From Simiduia curdlanivorans (GTDB lineage Bacteria; Pseudomonadota; Gammaproteobacteria; Pseudomonadales; Cellvibrionaceae), in NCBI RefSeq assembly GCF_030409605.1, contig NZ_JAUFQG010000004.1, positions 2,110,501-2,174,500 on the forward strand: DNA of 64,000 nucleotides, written 5' to 3'. The position numbers were made by a program, and so were the translations under genes. A model generated the notes under the pieces. It was not told where the DNA came from. It saw only the letters and a program-made list of their open reading frames with translations, and searched no databases. This document shows positions 18,239 to 27,537 of this stretch, piece by piece (within the stretch, counting starts at the first letter, position 1; each line of letters starts with the position of its first letter).

Positions 18239-19432
18239 ATGGCTAAACCCTTGGACGGTGTTCGGGTAATAGAAATGGGGCAGCTACTCGCTGGCCCATT
18301 TACCGGTTGCCTGTTGGCCTATTTCGGCGCGGAGGTGATAAAAATCGAGCCACCGGAAGGTGGCGATCCGCTGCGCGGTTGGCGCCAGTTGGATGACACT
18401 GGAACTTCCTTTTGGTGGCGCTCGCTCGGGCGCAATAAAAAATCTGTCACCCTCGATTTACGTCAAACAGCGGGCCAGGTATTGGCGGCGCGATTAATTG
18501 ATGGCGCCGATGTATTGGTAGAAAATTTTCGCCCCGGGGTGATGGAAAAGTGGGGCCTAAGCCCGGACGCGGTGAAAGCGCGCAATCCCAAGTTGGTGTA
18601 CGCGCGCATTTCCGGCTTCGGTCAAACCGGCCCCTATGCGCATAAACCCGGTTTTGCCTCCGTGTGCGAGGGCATGAGTGGCTTTCGCTATGTTAATGGT
18701 TTTCCCGATCAAGCGCCGGTGCGGCCCAATCTTTCCATTGGCGATACCATTGCCGGCCTGCATGCCGCTTTCGGTATTGCCCTGGCCTTACTGGCGCAAA
18801 AGCAAACCGGCGTTGGTCAGGTGGTGGATGTGTCGTTAATCGAGTCCATGTTTAATTTAATGGAGGGCATAGTGCCGGAGTTTTCCGGTGCCGGTGTGAT
18901 TCGCGAGCCGGCCGGCACTACGGTCACCGGTATTGTGCCCACCAATACCTACCGCTGTCACAACGGCAAATATGTTGTGATTGGTGGCAATGGCGACTCT
19001 ATTTTTAAACGCTTAATGACCGCCATTGGTCGCGCCGATATGGCCAATAATGCGGCCATGGCCAATAACGCTGGCCGCGTTGTGCATCAAGTCGAGATTG
19101 ATAACGCTATCGCCGCTTGGTGTTTAGCACAGAGTTCGGATCAAGTGATTGCGCAACTCGAAGCTGAGCGAGTGCCGGTTGGGCCTATCTACAGTGTGGC
19201 CGACCAATTTGCCGATCCGCATTTTCAAGCGCGCGGATTATTCGAGCGAGTTGAGATTAATGGCAAGCCCTTAGACATTCCCGCTCTGATGCCAAAGTTG
19301 ACGCAAACGCCGGGTTCGACAGAGTGGCCGGGTGGAGCAGTGGGTAGTCATAATCAAGCCGTGTTGGGTGAGCTTTTAGGTTTGTCTGAGGGGCAACTAG
19401 CCACCTTAAAAGCCGATGGCGTTATTGCTTAA
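18239..19432 (+). CDS. CaiB/BaiF family (class III) CoA-transferase
   Basis: 397 residues. Class III CoA-transferases move CoA between carboxylic acids through an enzyme-bound acyl aspartate. The start PLDGVRVIEMGQLLAGPF, the FWWRSLGRNKKSVTLDL segment, the VLVENFRPGVMEKWG motif and the likely catalytic Asp in SIGDTIAGLHAA are all typical. An AGGAAGG ribosome site lies 6 bases before the ATG. An internal direct repeat gives MANNAAMANNA at about residues 267-277, a probable small slippage duplication in a loop. The acids used are not evident. A bidirectional terminator follows. Confidence 0.9.
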   Translation: MAKPLDGVRVIEMGQLLAGPFTGCLLAYFGAEVIKIEPPEGGDPLRGWRQLDDTGTSFWWRSLGRNKKSVTLDLRQTAGQVLAARLIDGADVLVENFRPGVMEKWGLSPDAVKARNPKLVYARISGFGQTGPYAHKPGFASVCEGMSGFRYVNGFPDQAPVRPNLSIGDTIAGLHAAFGIALALLAQKQTGVGQVVDVSLIESMFNLMEGIVPEFSGAGVIREPAGTTVTGIVPTNTYRCHNGKYVVIGGNGDSIFKRLMTAIGRADMANNAAMANNAGRVVHQVEIDNAIAAWCLAQSSDQVIAQLEAERVPVGPIYSVADQFADPHFQARGLFERVEINGKPLDIPALMPKLTQTPGSTEWPGGAVGSHNQAVLGELLGLSEGQLATLKADGVIA

Positions 19433-19472
19433 CGGGCGACTTACCGTTTTTGCCAAACATTATGTTGACCAT

Positions 19473-19502
19473 AAAAAAACCGGGTAAATTAGCCCGGTTT
19501 TT
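19473..19502. terminator. bidirectional rho-independent terminator
   Basis: A stem built on ACCGGG and CCCGGT is flanked by seven A on one side and five T on the other, between the converging CoA-transferase and M3 peptidase genes. It can serve both. Confidence 0.88.
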
Positions 19503-19524
19503 CTATGTTATTTATACGCTTGGC

Positions 19525-21699
19525 TTAGTTCAAACCGCGACGCTCAAGCAGTGGTGCAATATTTGGCTCGGCGCCACGGAAGGTTTTGAATATGCTCATG
19601 GCATCTTCACTGCCGCCGCGAGACAGCAAGGTGGCGCGGAAGTGGTCGCCATTCGCGCGCGTGAGGCCGCCATTTTCGTTAAACCATTTCACCGTGTCGG
19701 CATCCAAGACTTCACTCCAAATATAGGCGTAATAGCCGGCTGCATAGCCGCCCATAATGTGTGAGAAGTAAGTCGAACGATAGCGCGGTGGCACGGTATC
19801 CATTTTCGCTCCGGCCTTGGTCAGCGCCTTGGCTTCGAAGTCGAGGACTTTGTCGGCCGCGGGCACTTGCTCGGGCGTTAGTTGATGCCAAGCTTGATCT
19901 AATAATGACGCCGCAAGGTATTCAGTGGTAGCAAAGCCCTGATTGAATTTATCAGCCGCTAATACCTTGTCGAGCAATTCTTTGGGCATGGCTTCGCCAG
20001 TTTGATAATGCTTGGCATAATTGGCCAATACTTCAGGCCAGGTGGCCCACATTTCGTTCACCTGTGACGGATACTCAACGAAATCGCGCGGCACTGAGGT
20101 GCCGGCGAAGTAGGGGTAGTTCACGTTAGAGAACATGCCGTGCAGCGCATGACCAAATTCATGGAACATGGTGTTGGCTTCGTCAAAGGTCAACAGGGTG
20201 GGTTCGCCGGCCGGTGGTTTTGGAATATTCTGATGATTGGCAACCACGGGCTTGGCGTTGGTTAGTTTGTTTTGCGCAACATAGGCGTTCATCCAGGCAC
20301 CACCGCGCTTAGAGGCGCGCGAATAGGGGTCGAAGATAAACAGCGCTAAGGTATCGCCGTTGGCTTCAAACACTTCGAAAATGCGTACATCTTCGTGATA
20401 AGTGGGCAGGTCTTTGCGCTCTTTAAAGGTGATGCCGTAAAGCTTTTCAGCGGCGAAAAACACACCTTTCTGCAATACGTTGTCAATTTCGAAGTAGGGC
20501 TTTAGCTGATCGGCGTCGAAATTGTAGCGCTCTGCACGCACTTTTTCTGAGTAGAAAGCCCAGTCCCAAGAGGCAATCTGAAACTTGCCGCCCTCGGCAT
20601 TGGCCTTCTTCTGTAAGTCCGCTTGTTCGCGCTGGGCGTTGGCAACGGCTTTTGGCGTTAAGGTGGCTAAGCGCTTGTTAACTGCTTCGGTGGTGAGTGC
20701 GGTTTGGTTTTCGAGGCTGTAGGCCGCGTGATTGGCGTAGCCCAAAAGCTGAGCGCGTTGGGCGCGCAGTTTTGCCACGTTGGCAAGCACGGCGCGGTTA
20801 TCGAATTCGCCGCCATGGCTGCCGCGAGCCAATGATGCTGTATGAATACGCTCGCGTAGGTCGCGGTTAGTCAGCGACGATAAGGTGGGTTGACCGCTGG
20901 TGTTTTGCAAGGCAATAACATATTTACCTTCCATGCCACGGGCTTTAGCTTCTTCCGCTGCACCGGCAATGACGTTGTCCGATAAGCCTGCAAGTTCGTC
21001 TTTTGATTCCACCACGATAGCCGAGGCGTTCACCTCTTTTAATACGTTTTGGCTGAACTGAGTTTGCAGGCTTGCCAATTCCGCGTTAAAGGCTTTGAGT
21101 TTTTCTTTATCCTCGGCGCTGAGGTTGGCACCGGCGCGCACGAAGTCACGGTAGTAAATTTCAACTAAACGCAGGGATTCTGGATCGAGGTTTAAGTCAG
21201 CGCGCTGTTGGTAAATGGCTTTTACCCGCTGAAACAATTTCTCGTTCAACAGAATGGCATCTTGGTGCGCCGATAATTTTGGCGCCATGTCGCTGCGGAT
21301 GGCTTCCAAAGTATCGTTGGTGTTGGCCGAGGTCATGGCGAAAAATACATTGGCGACGCGGGTTAAAATGTCGCCAGTTTTTTCCATCGCCACGAAAGTG
21401 TTTTCAAAGCTAGGCGCTTCTGGGTTGTTGGCGATGGCATCCATTTCGGCTAACTGATCGGCCATGCCGCGTTCGAATGCCGGTGCGTAATCGCTATCTT
21501 TGATTTTATCGAAGGGAGGCAATTTGAAATATAAATTACTCTCTGCGAAAAACGGGTTGCTGGTTTGAGTTTCGGCCGCAGACGCGGTGGTCTCAGGCTT
21601 CGTCATTGTCTGTTCTGCCTGTTTGGCGTCGTCGTTGCTGCAAGCGGTGCTGAGCAGGGCCAGGGTAATAGCCATGACGAGAGGTGATCGGGAAAGCAT
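19525..21699 (-). CDS. dcp: M3 family metallopeptidase (peptidyl-dipeptidase Dcp type), lipoprotein
   Basis: 724 residues. The N-terminus is a lipoprotein signal with lipobox LSTAC, so the enzyme is probably anchored in the envelope, unlike cytoplasmic Dcp. The thermolysin-like zinc motif HEFGH lies at 513-517 with a following GMFSNVNYPYFAGTSVPRDFVEYPSQ stretch containing the third ligand region. Length and order match peptidyl-dipeptidases that remove C-terminal dipeptides. It may degrade imported or secreted peptides together with the M19 dipeptidase encoded just upstream on the same strand (190-base gap). OpdA-type oligopeptidase activity is an alternative. Confidence 0.9.
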   Translation of the reverse strand: MLSRSPLVMAITLALLSTACSNDDAKQAEQTMTKPETTASAAETQTSNPFFAESNLYFKLPPFDKIKDSDYAPAFERGMADQLAEMDAIANNPEAPSFENTFVAMEKTGDILTRVANVFFAMTSANTNDTLEAIRSDMAPKLSAHQDAILLNEKLFQRVKAIYQQRADLNLDPESLRLVEIYYRDFVRAGANLSAEDKEKLKAFNAELASLQTQFSQNVLKEVNASAIVVESKDELAGLSDNVIAGAAEEAKARGMEGKYVIALQNTSGQPTLSSLTNRDLRERIHTASLARGSHGGEFDNRAVLANVAKLRAQRAQLLGYANHAAYSLENQTALTTEAVNKRLATLTPKAVANAQREQADLQKKANAEGGKFQIASWDWAFYSEKVRAERYNFDADQLKPYFEIDNVLQKGVFFAAEKLYGITFKERKDLPTYHEDVRIFEVFEANGDTLALFIFDPYSRASKRGGAWMNAYVAQNKLTNAKPVVANHQNIPKPPAGEPTLLTFDEANTMFHEFGHALHGMFSNVNYPYFAGTSVPRDFVEYPSQVNEMWATWPEVLANYAKHYQTGEAMPKELLDKVLAADKFNQGFATTEYLAASLLDQAWHQLTPEQVPAADKVLDFEAKALTKAGAKMDTVPPRYRSTYFSHIMGGYAAGYYAYIWSEVLDADTVKWFNENGGLTRANGDHFRATLLSRGGSEDAMSIFKTFRGAEPNIAPLLERRGLN

Positions 21700-21889
21700 G
21701 GTTGGAGTCCTCTTTCTATTTATGTCTTATTGGTTTTAGGTAAAGCTTGTGTCTGCCTATGGGTGCTATGCCTACCAATGGCTGAGTCTCTATCTAAATA
21801 GCCGAGCCAGTAGAGCCTATTAACAGACGACTGGTAGCGCACAAACCGCATTCGTTTCACCGGCCGCAGGCCTCTACTGGTCGAATAGA

Positions 21890-23077
21890 TCACAAACTGG
21901 GCAAATGTTTGGCAAAAAAGCGCGCTTGATTGCCGCCCATGACCTTGGCGATGGTGCTTTCGCTCATGCCGAGGTCGACCAGCGCCTGGGTCAACTCTAG
22001 CAGTTGACTGCTGTCGAAGCCGGTGGTGACCGAGCCATCGTAGTCTGAACCCAGTGCCACCGCGTCTTCGCCGACAAGGTTAACGGCGGCTTGAATGGCG
22101 TTAGCAACGCCCTTGGGCGAGTCGTCACACACGGCGCCGCGCCAAAAGCCGATGCCAATCAGGCCGCCCTTTGCGGCGATACTTTGCATCAGGGTGTCGG
22201 GAATATTGCGCTCATTCGGGCAGTGGCTATAGATTCCTGTGTGGCTCACGATTAGCGCCTGGGTGTTCAGTGCGAGCACATCGCGCACTACCTGTTCAGA
22301 CGAGTGGGCCACGTCGATCATGATGCCGAGGCGGGTCATTTCTTGCACCGCGGCGCGGCCAAATTCGGTTAAGCCCGCATGACTGACGCCGTGCAGGGAG
22401 CCGCCTAATTGGTTGTCGAAAAAATGCTGCAAACTCATCATCCGAAAGCCGGCTTGATACAGCCGCTCAATATTGGCGAGCTCGCCGTCCAGTGCGTGCG
22501 AGCCCTCGGTGCCCAAAATCGCACCCATGGGTTTAGTTTTTGTGGCCGCAGCGCGATCGGCCTGCAGTGCCGCTAAATCGGCCTGATTCTTTATGATGCG
22601 CACTGTGTCGGGCGCTCGCTCGGCGAATTTGTGTAATCGGTCGCTCTGGTGCAGTGCGCGGGCGGTCAGGCTGCCCCAGGTGTTCATGGGCCAGCCCTGT
22701 ATTAGCGCCAGCAGGGTAATGTTGTCGCGGCTGTGGGCGCTATTTTCATGGTAATTCAGGCCTGCCGGTGACTTGGTCACGGTGGTAAACATTTGCAGTG
22801 CCACATTGCCCTCCTGCATACGTGGGAAGTCCACCTGACCGTAATCGCTTCTGATCAAAAGGTCTCTGTGCCAAAGCAAGGAGTCGGCGTGTAAATCGGC
22901 GATAAAAAGCGATGCGTGCAAGGCTTTGGTGGCGTCGGATATCCCTTGTGCGGGGGCGTGCTTAACTTGATTCATGCGCCTTTCCGCCAATTCTGGGCCA
23001 AAAAGACGCAGTAGGACTGCTGCCGCAAGGACGAGCAGGATAAGCGTGGCTAGGGAAATTTTGAGTATTTTTAGCAC
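21890..23077 (-). CDS. membrane dipeptidase (peptidase family M19), membrane-anchored
   Basis: 395 residues from the GTG at 23077; an ATG at 23158 in the same frame adds 27 residues. I prefer GTG because GAGG stands nine bases before it and the protein then starts directly with its membrane anchor (ILKISLATLILLVLAAAVLL). The renal-dipeptidase fold is shown by DLHADSLLW (H and D zinc ligands), GTEGSHAL (bridging Glu), MIDVAHSS and IVSHTGIYSHCPNERN (later His ligands), and GSDYDG. It cleaves dipeptides, sometimes including D-amino acids, probably in the periplasm. It lies upstream of the M3 peptidase. Confidence 0.9.
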   Translation of the reverse strand: MLKILKISLATLILLVLAAAVLLRLFGPELAERRMNQVKHAPAQGISDATKALHASLFIADLHADSLLWHRDLLIRSDYGQVDFPRMQEGNVALQMFTTVTKSPAGLNYHENSAHSRDNITLLALIQGWPMNTWGSLTARALHQSDRLHKFAERAPDTVRIIKNQADLAALQADRAAATKTKPMGAILGTEGSHALDGELANIERLYQAGFRMMSLQHFFDNQLGGSLHGVSHAGLTEFGRAAVQEMTRLGIMIDVAHSSEQVVRDVLALNTQALIVSHTGIYSHCPNERNIPDTLMQSIAAKGGLIGIGFWRGAVCDDSPKGVANAIQAAVNLVGEDAVALGSDYDGSVTTGFDSSQLLELTQALVDLGMSESTIAKVMGGNQARFFAKHLPSL

Positions 23078-23234
23078 TGTGTCGGTCCTCGGTTGGGCGG
23101 CGTCGATGCGATTATTGCTTTTATCGGCGCCGCTCGGCGCTGGCGCTGAACGCACCATAGCCTTGAACGGGCGCTTGGCTCAAGTGTTCTCGCTTGAGCT
23201 TCATTCGGCTCAGCACAGTTTGTTAAACCAGTGC

Positions 23235-23248
23235 TTGATTCACATCAT
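23235..23248. promoter_or_regulatory. FNR/ANR-like box upstream of gbsR-cydAB
   Basis: TTGAT-TCAC-ATCAT matches the FNR consensus TTGAT-N4-ATCAA in nine of ten specified bases. It lies 45 bases before the gbsR start and just upstream of the palindromic operator, fitting oxygen control of the bd oxidase. Confidence 0.6.
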
Positions 23249-23253
23249 ATAAG

Positions 23254-23289
23254 CTTCTAAACTTTCAGAAATTATTGAAACTTTAGAAG
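23254..23289. promoter_or_regulatory. palindromic operator, probable GbsR-family binding site
   Basis: Arms CTTCTAAACTTTC (23254-23266) and GAAACTTTAGAAG (23277-23289) pair at twelve of thirteen positions around a ten-base spacer. It ends three bases before the regulator's start codon, a position that suggests autorepression and control of cydAB. A Shine-Dalgarno sequence is not visible there, so the leader must be very short or leaderless. Confidence 0.65.
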
Positions 23290-23292
23290 TTA

Positions 23293-23841
23293 ATGCCTAT
23301 GAATGACCCACAAATGCGCGACGTGGTGCTGCACTTTGGCGAAATGGCCAGTCGCTGGGGCTTTAACCGCTCGGTCGGCCAAGTGCTGGCCGCCATCGTC
23401 TTTACCGAACAGCCCTTAAGTGCCGATGAGATTAGCGATCAGCTGGGCATCTCGCGCGGCAACGTCAGTATGGCGGCGAAAGAGCTGCAAAGTTGGCGGC
23501 TGATTCGCGTACACAGAGAACCTGGTGATCGCAAAGATTACTACTGTCCCAATGGCAGCTTGTGGGACATGGCTCAGCAGGTGCTAAGCGAGCGGCGCAA
23601 GCGCGAAGTGGACCCAACCCTGAGTGTATTGCGTGCGCAGTTAATGCAGCGCGATGGCCAGCAAGTCGATTATGCCGGTACAAAAATGCAGGAAATTCAC
23701 GATTTGCTCGAGCTGTTCACCCATTGGATGGACGATGTACAGCGCATGAACCCCGAACATTTAATGGCGCTGTTAAAACTCGGCGCCGGTGTTGGCAAGG
23801 TATTGGAGATGAAAGACAAGCTGCTCAATAAATCCCGTTGA
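23293..23841 (+). CDS. GbsR/MarR family transcriptional regulator
   Basis: 182 residues. A winged helix is at about 25-95 (LSADEISDQLGISRGNVSMAAKEL as helix-turn-helix, RVHREPGDRKDYY as wing), followed by a long helical C-terminal region expected to dimerise. The sequence pattern FGEMASRWGFNRSVGQVLA is typical of the GbsR subgroup. The gene sits just before cydAB, 25 bases away, and behind a strong palindrome, so it most likely controls the oxidase genes and itself. The inducing signal is not known from sequence. Confidence 0.88.
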   Translation: MPMNDPQMRDVVLHFGEMASRWGFNRSVGQVLAAIVFTEQPLSADEISDQLGISRGNVSMAAKELQSWRLIRVHREPGDRKDYYCPNGSLWDMAQQVLSERRKREVDPTLSVLRAQLMQRDGQQVDYAGTKMQEIHDLLELFTHWMDDVQRMNPEHLMALLKLGAGVGKVLEMKDKLLNKSR

Positions 23842-23866
23842 ACGCGTTAACGTTGCAGAGGTAGCC

Positions 23867-25243
23867 ATGCAAGAAGTAGTAGATTCAACCCTCATGTTGT
23901 CGCGCATGCAGTTTGCGCTCAATATCAGTTTTCACATCTTGTTCCCGTCCATCACCATCGCGCTGGCCTGGTTACTGTTTTATTTCAAACTGCAATTTCA
24001 ACGCACAAACCACCCGGTGTGGATGCGCGTCTACCGCTTCTGGGTAAAAATTTTCGCGCTCACCTTCGCCATAGGCGTTGTTACCGGCATTACCATGAGC
24101 TTCCAGTTTGGCACTAACTGGCCCTTGTTCATGGAGCGTGTGGGTAATATTGCCGGGCCTTTGTTGGGTTACGAAGTGCTTACAGCGTTTTTTCTAGAGG
24201 CGACTTTTTTAGGCATCATGTTATTCGGCATTAATCGCGTGCCGGTTTGGATGCACACGCTGGCGACCTTTCTTGTAGCCTTCGGCACCAGCATGTCGGC
24301 CTTTTGGATTATTGCACTGAATTCCTGGATGCAAACGCCCGCGGGCTTTGTGATGGAAAACGGCGTCGCCATGCCGGAGAGTTGGTTGGCGATTATTTTT
24401 AACCCGTCTATGCCTTACCGCTTAACCCATGTGCTACTGGCATCGTTTTTAACCGCCAGTTTTTTCGTCGCCGGAATTTCGGCCTATCGATTGCTTAAAG
24501 GCGATACCAAAAAAGCACCTAAGCTGGCGTTGAAAACGGCGTTGGTATTGGCCGCTATCGTGGCGCCTTTGCAAATGTTGGTGGGCGATTTACACGGGCT
24601 TAATACCCTTGAGCATCAGCCACAAAAAATAGCCGCCATGGAAGGGGTGTGGGAAACTGAAAAAGCGGTACCGCTGCTGTTGTTTGCCTGGCCCGATGAA
24701 GACAGCCGCTCCAATAAATTTGAGTTAGGCATCCCTTCACTGGCGAGCCTGATTCTCACCCACGACAGCCAAGGGGAAATTAAGGGCTTGAATGAATTTT
24801 CAGAACACCCACCAGTAAAGCCGCTATTTTTTGGTTTCCGCATTATGGTGGCAGTGGGCGTGTTGATGTTAGCTACTGCATGGCTAGGCGTGTATTACCT
24901 AGTGCGGAAAAAACAATTTCCCAAGTGGTTTTTACAAGGCTTGTTTGCCCTGACCTTTTCCGGCTGGGTGGCAACCTTGGCCGGTTGGTATGTGACAGAA
25001 ATGGGCCGTCAGCCGTGGTTAGTGAGTGGATTACTTAAAACCGCCGATGCCGTAACCCTACAGCCGGCAGCTAACGTCGCCTTGTCGTTAAGCCTCTATA
25101 TATTGGTGTACGCGCTATTAATGTGGGCCTATTTACACACCATTTTTTACATGGCAAAAAAATCGGTGCAAGTTGAAGAGTTCGAAACCCACAGCTTGCA
25201 GGAAATGGAACAAAACCCCGCACTCGTGGAGGTCGCGCAATGA
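23867..25243 (+). CDS. cydA: cytochrome bd ubiquinol oxidase subunit I
   Basis: 458 residues. Subunit I holds hemes b558, b595 and d and oxidises quinol for oxygen reduction. Nine membrane segments are expected. H23 in NISFHILFP is the b595 ligand, the EVLTAFFLEATFLGIMLFG helix holds conserved glutamates, and GWVATLAGWYVTEMGRQPW is the highly conserved quinol-site region. The Q-loop is short, pointing to the cyanide-insensitive CioA-like group. AGAGG precedes the ATG. The stop overlaps cydB (ATGA). Context gives oxygen- and GbsR-type control. Confidence 0.96.
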   Translation: MQEVVDSTLMLSRMQFALNISFHILFPSITIALAWLLFYFKLQFQRTNHPVWMRVYRFWVKIFALTFAIGVVTGITMSFQFGTNWPLFMERVGNIAGPLLGYEVLTAFFLEATFLGIMLFGINRVPVWMHTLATFLVAFGTSMSAFWIIALNSWMQTPAGFVMENGVAMPESWLAIIFNPSMPYRLTHVLLASFLTASFFVAGISAYRLLKGDTKKAPKLALKTALVLAAIVAPLQMLVGDLHGLNTLEHQPQKIAAMEGVWETEKAVPLLLFAWPDEDSRSNKFELGIPSLASLILTHDSQGEIKGLNEFSEHPPVKPLFFGFRIMVAVGVLMLATAWLGVYYLVRKKQFPKWFLQGLFALTFSGWVATLAGWYVTEMGRQPWLVSGLLKTADAVTLQPAANVALSLSLYILVYALLMWAYLHTIFYMAKKSVQVEEFETHSLQEMEQNPALVEVAQ

Positions 25244-26241
25244 ATTTATCCGCTGATACCTTGGCCTATATTTTTTTAGGATTGCTGGGTTTAACTGTGC
25301 TTATTTATGCCGTACTGGATGGTTACGATCTTGGCGTTGGTATTTTACTGCCCATGGAAAACCTTGAGCAGCGCAACCAAATGATCGCCTCCATTGGCCC
25401 ATTTTGGGATGCCAATGAAACCTGGTTGGTATTGGCGGTAGGCATACTGCTTATCGCCTTTCCCAAAGCGCATAGTTTGGTGCTATTTGAGTTGTACTTA
25501 CCGGCGGTGATGTTACTGATTGGCTTGATTCTGCGCGGCGTTGCCTTCGATTTACGTGCCAAGGCCATTACCAATCACCAGCGCGCCTGGGACTGGGCAT
25601 TTAAATTGGGTTCACTCACGGCGGCGCTAGCGCAGGGTTATATGTTAGGGCGCTATGTCACTGGCTTTGAACCCGGCTGGGCGGCGCTAGGGTTTGCCGC
25701 CTTGAGTGCTGTGTGTGTGGCGGCCGCCTATGTGTATATTGGCAGCGCTTGGTTAATTATGAAAACTGAAGACGCATTACAAGTGCGTGCACTGGGTTGG
25801 ATTCGCCTCGCTGGTGCGTTGACGTTGTTGGGTTTACTGTTTGTGTCGTTGATTAACCTAACCTCTAATCGCGAAGTGGTCGCGCGTTGGTTTTCTTTCC
25901 CAGGTTGGTGCTTGTTACTGGCTATTCCCGCCTTGGGTTGGCTCTGTCTCTATTGGATCGAGCGCTCAGTCAAGCAACTTTACGACGGCGACGACAGCAA
26001 AGCGCGCCGGCCTTTTTTTGGTGTAGTGACACTATTTCTACTCAGCTTCCTAGCCTTAGGTTTTAGCTATTTCCCCTACGTGGTGCCCGGCCAGCTGTTG
26101 GCCACAGAGGCCGCCAGCGCCAAAGCATCGTTGGAATTTATCTTGGTGGGCGTGGTGATTGTGTTGCCTGTGATTATTGGCTACACCATTTTTTCTTATC
26201 GGGTTTTTTGGGGTAAGTCGACGGATTTGCATTATTACTAG
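25240..26241 (+). CDS. cydB: cytochrome bd ubiquinol oxidase subunit II
   Basis: 333 residues, about eight membrane segments. Subunit II supports heme assembly and the oxygen or proton path of the bd oxidase. The motifs AVLDGYDLGVGIL, GPFWDANETWLVLAVGILLIAFP and LRGVAFDLRAKA are family hallmarks. The ATG lies inside the last codons of cydA (four-base overlap), so the two subunits are translated together. No cydX-like small subunit is apparent after it; the next frame begins 30 bases later and is unrelated. Confidence 0.96.
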   Translation: MNLSADTLAYIFLGLLGLTVLIYAVLDGYDLGVGILLPMENLEQRNQMIASIGPFWDANETWLVLAVGILLIAFPKAHSLVLFELYLPAVMLLIGLILRGVAFDLRAKAITNHQRAWDWAFKLGSLTAALAQGYMLGRYVTGFEPGWAALGFAALSAVCVAAAYVYIGSAWLIMKTEDALQVRALGWIRLAGALTLLGLLFVSLINLTSNREVVARWFSFPGWCLLLAIPALGWLCLYWIERSVKQLYDGDDSKARRPFFGVVTLFLLSFLALGFSYFPYVVPGQLLATEAASAKASLEFILVGVVIVLPVIIGYTIFSYRVFWGKSTDLHYY

Positions 26242-26271
26242 TGTTGAGAGTAGCAATTTAAGGTTTAGGGC

Positions 26272-27078
26272 ATGAGAGGGAATCGGCTAGTGCAGGAAGT
26301 GCGAAAGTTCTGTGATTACGTGCACGACCGACCGGCCCCTAGCGGCGTCGATGTGCATTGCGGGCTTAAGCATTTTGCCATTATTACTTACGCTGTACCC
26401 GCCTGTCGTTTCGATGGGCTTTTTCCAGAAAGATTTAAATTGGATAGGGTCGAGTTAGGTGGTGAAGCGATGGGGTTAATCTCTGTTGTACCGTTTATCG
26501 ATGTCGACTTCACCTCCGCAGTATTGCCTTTTCCAAAATTCACCATGGGGCAAACCAATTACCGCATTTACATTATCGATCAACAAACTGGCGAGCGCTG
26601 CGTTTGGTTCTTGGGCACCACGCTAGATTCATGGGCGTTAATGGTGCCACGGTATCTGTGGAATCTCCCATGGCACGCAGGCGAGGTGCAGTTTGATTGC
26701 GACTTCGAGGCGGCGACGCAGCGCTACAAGCGCTATAACATGCAGACAAAATCCAGTTGGGCGAGCGCCTCAGTGGAGTTGAGCCAATCCGCATCGGATA
26801 GGTTTAGCTTTCCTGGTTTCCCCGATACAGAGAGTGCCTTAGTGTACCTAACCCATCCGCTGGCCGGCTTTTATTTTCGTCGCGATGGTAAGTTAGGTAC
26901 CTATCGCGTATGGCATAAGCGCTTAGACGTTAAACCAGCGGCATTAGTGTCGGCACGGTTTAATTTATTGGATGAGCTAGGTATTGTGCCTTTTTCTGAG
27001 CAAGCTAAAGCTTATAGTGTGCTTATTGAACCGTTAAATGAGTTTACGATTTATTTACCGCCGAAAATTATTGGTTGA
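26272..27078 (+). CDS. DUF2071-like (YqjF/acetoacetate-decarboxylase-like fold) protein
   Basis: 268 residues, cytoplasmic. The arrangement of a PACRFDGLFPERFKLDRVELGGEAMGLISVVPF segment followed by a YRIYIIDQQTGERCVWFLGTTLDSWALMVPRYLWNLPWH segment resembles the DUF2071 family, in which a beta-cone fold related to acetoacetate decarboxylase is expected. No catalytic residue can be assigned. It lies 30 bases after cydB on the same strand and could be cotranscribed with the oxidase genes, but a functional link is only inferred. A MITE sits four bases after its stop. Confidence 0.6.
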   Translation: MRGNRLVQEVRKFCDYVHDRPAPSGVDVHCGLKHFAIITYAVPACRFDGLFPERFKLDRVELGGEAMGLISVVPFIDVDFTSAVLPFPKFTMGQTNYRIYIIDQQTGERCVWFLGTTLDSWALMVPRYLWNLPWHAGEVQFDCDFEAATQRYKRYNMQTKSSWASASVELSQSASDRFSFPGFPDTESALVYLTHPLAGFYFRRDGKLGTYRVWHKRLDVKPAALVSARFNLLDELGIVPFSEQAKAYSVLIEPLNEFTIYLPPKIIG

Positions 27079-27082
27079 TAGC

Positions 27083-27219
27083 CTAGGGAACCTCTGAATA
27101 ACTCTGGTACCGCTCTGCGTGAACTGTAGCGGTCAGCCGCAAGGCGAGTTTCGCAGCTAATGGCCGTAGCCCTTAGCAAGAAGCCAGAGCGGCACCAGAG
27201 TTATTCAGAGGTTCCCTAG
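27083..27219. mobile_element. MITE with 30-bp terminal inverted repeats and CTAG target duplication
   Basis: The element runs from 27087 to 27215 (129 bases). Inverted arms, including flanks, are 27082-27117 and 27185-27220 with one mismatch in 36. Both ends read GGAACCTCTGAATAAC inward and are flanked by CTAG (27083-27086 and 27216-27219), the target duplication made by IS5-family (IS427-like) transposases. The centre has no coding frame. No full-length parent element is in the window. Confidence 0.85.
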
Positions 27220-27420
27220 GTTTATGTGGCTTCTAACTCGGCTGGATGCAAACAGGACCCAGTAATATCTGGAGCCGCAGTTTCCGTCGAGGAAAAGTTA
27301 ATCATACGCGCGGGTCGGAAGTTGGGCCGAAACGGGTGCCGATAGTTGGGGAGTCATTATTAAGATAAAAATCAATGGCTGCCATGGACGTAAAAAGGTA
27401 AATCCGTACACTGTTGATGG

Positions 27421-27441
27421 GGAAACAGGAAACAGGAAACA
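27421..27441. repeat. short heptamer repeat (GGAAACA)x3
   Basis: Three perfect copies followed by a degenerate one in the 318-base space between the MITE and the end of the acetolactate synthase gene. A small hairpin (GAAAGC/GCTTTC, 27442-27459) follows without a T-run. The rest of this gap holds nothing recognised. Confidence 0.8.
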
Positions 27442-27537
27442 GAAAGCACTAGCGCTTTCCCTGTAAGTGTCTGTGGCGCATTAGGCAGCCTTAATCCTGC
27501 TGTTAGCTGGGGGCTGCCATCTGCTTAGCGATTAGCG

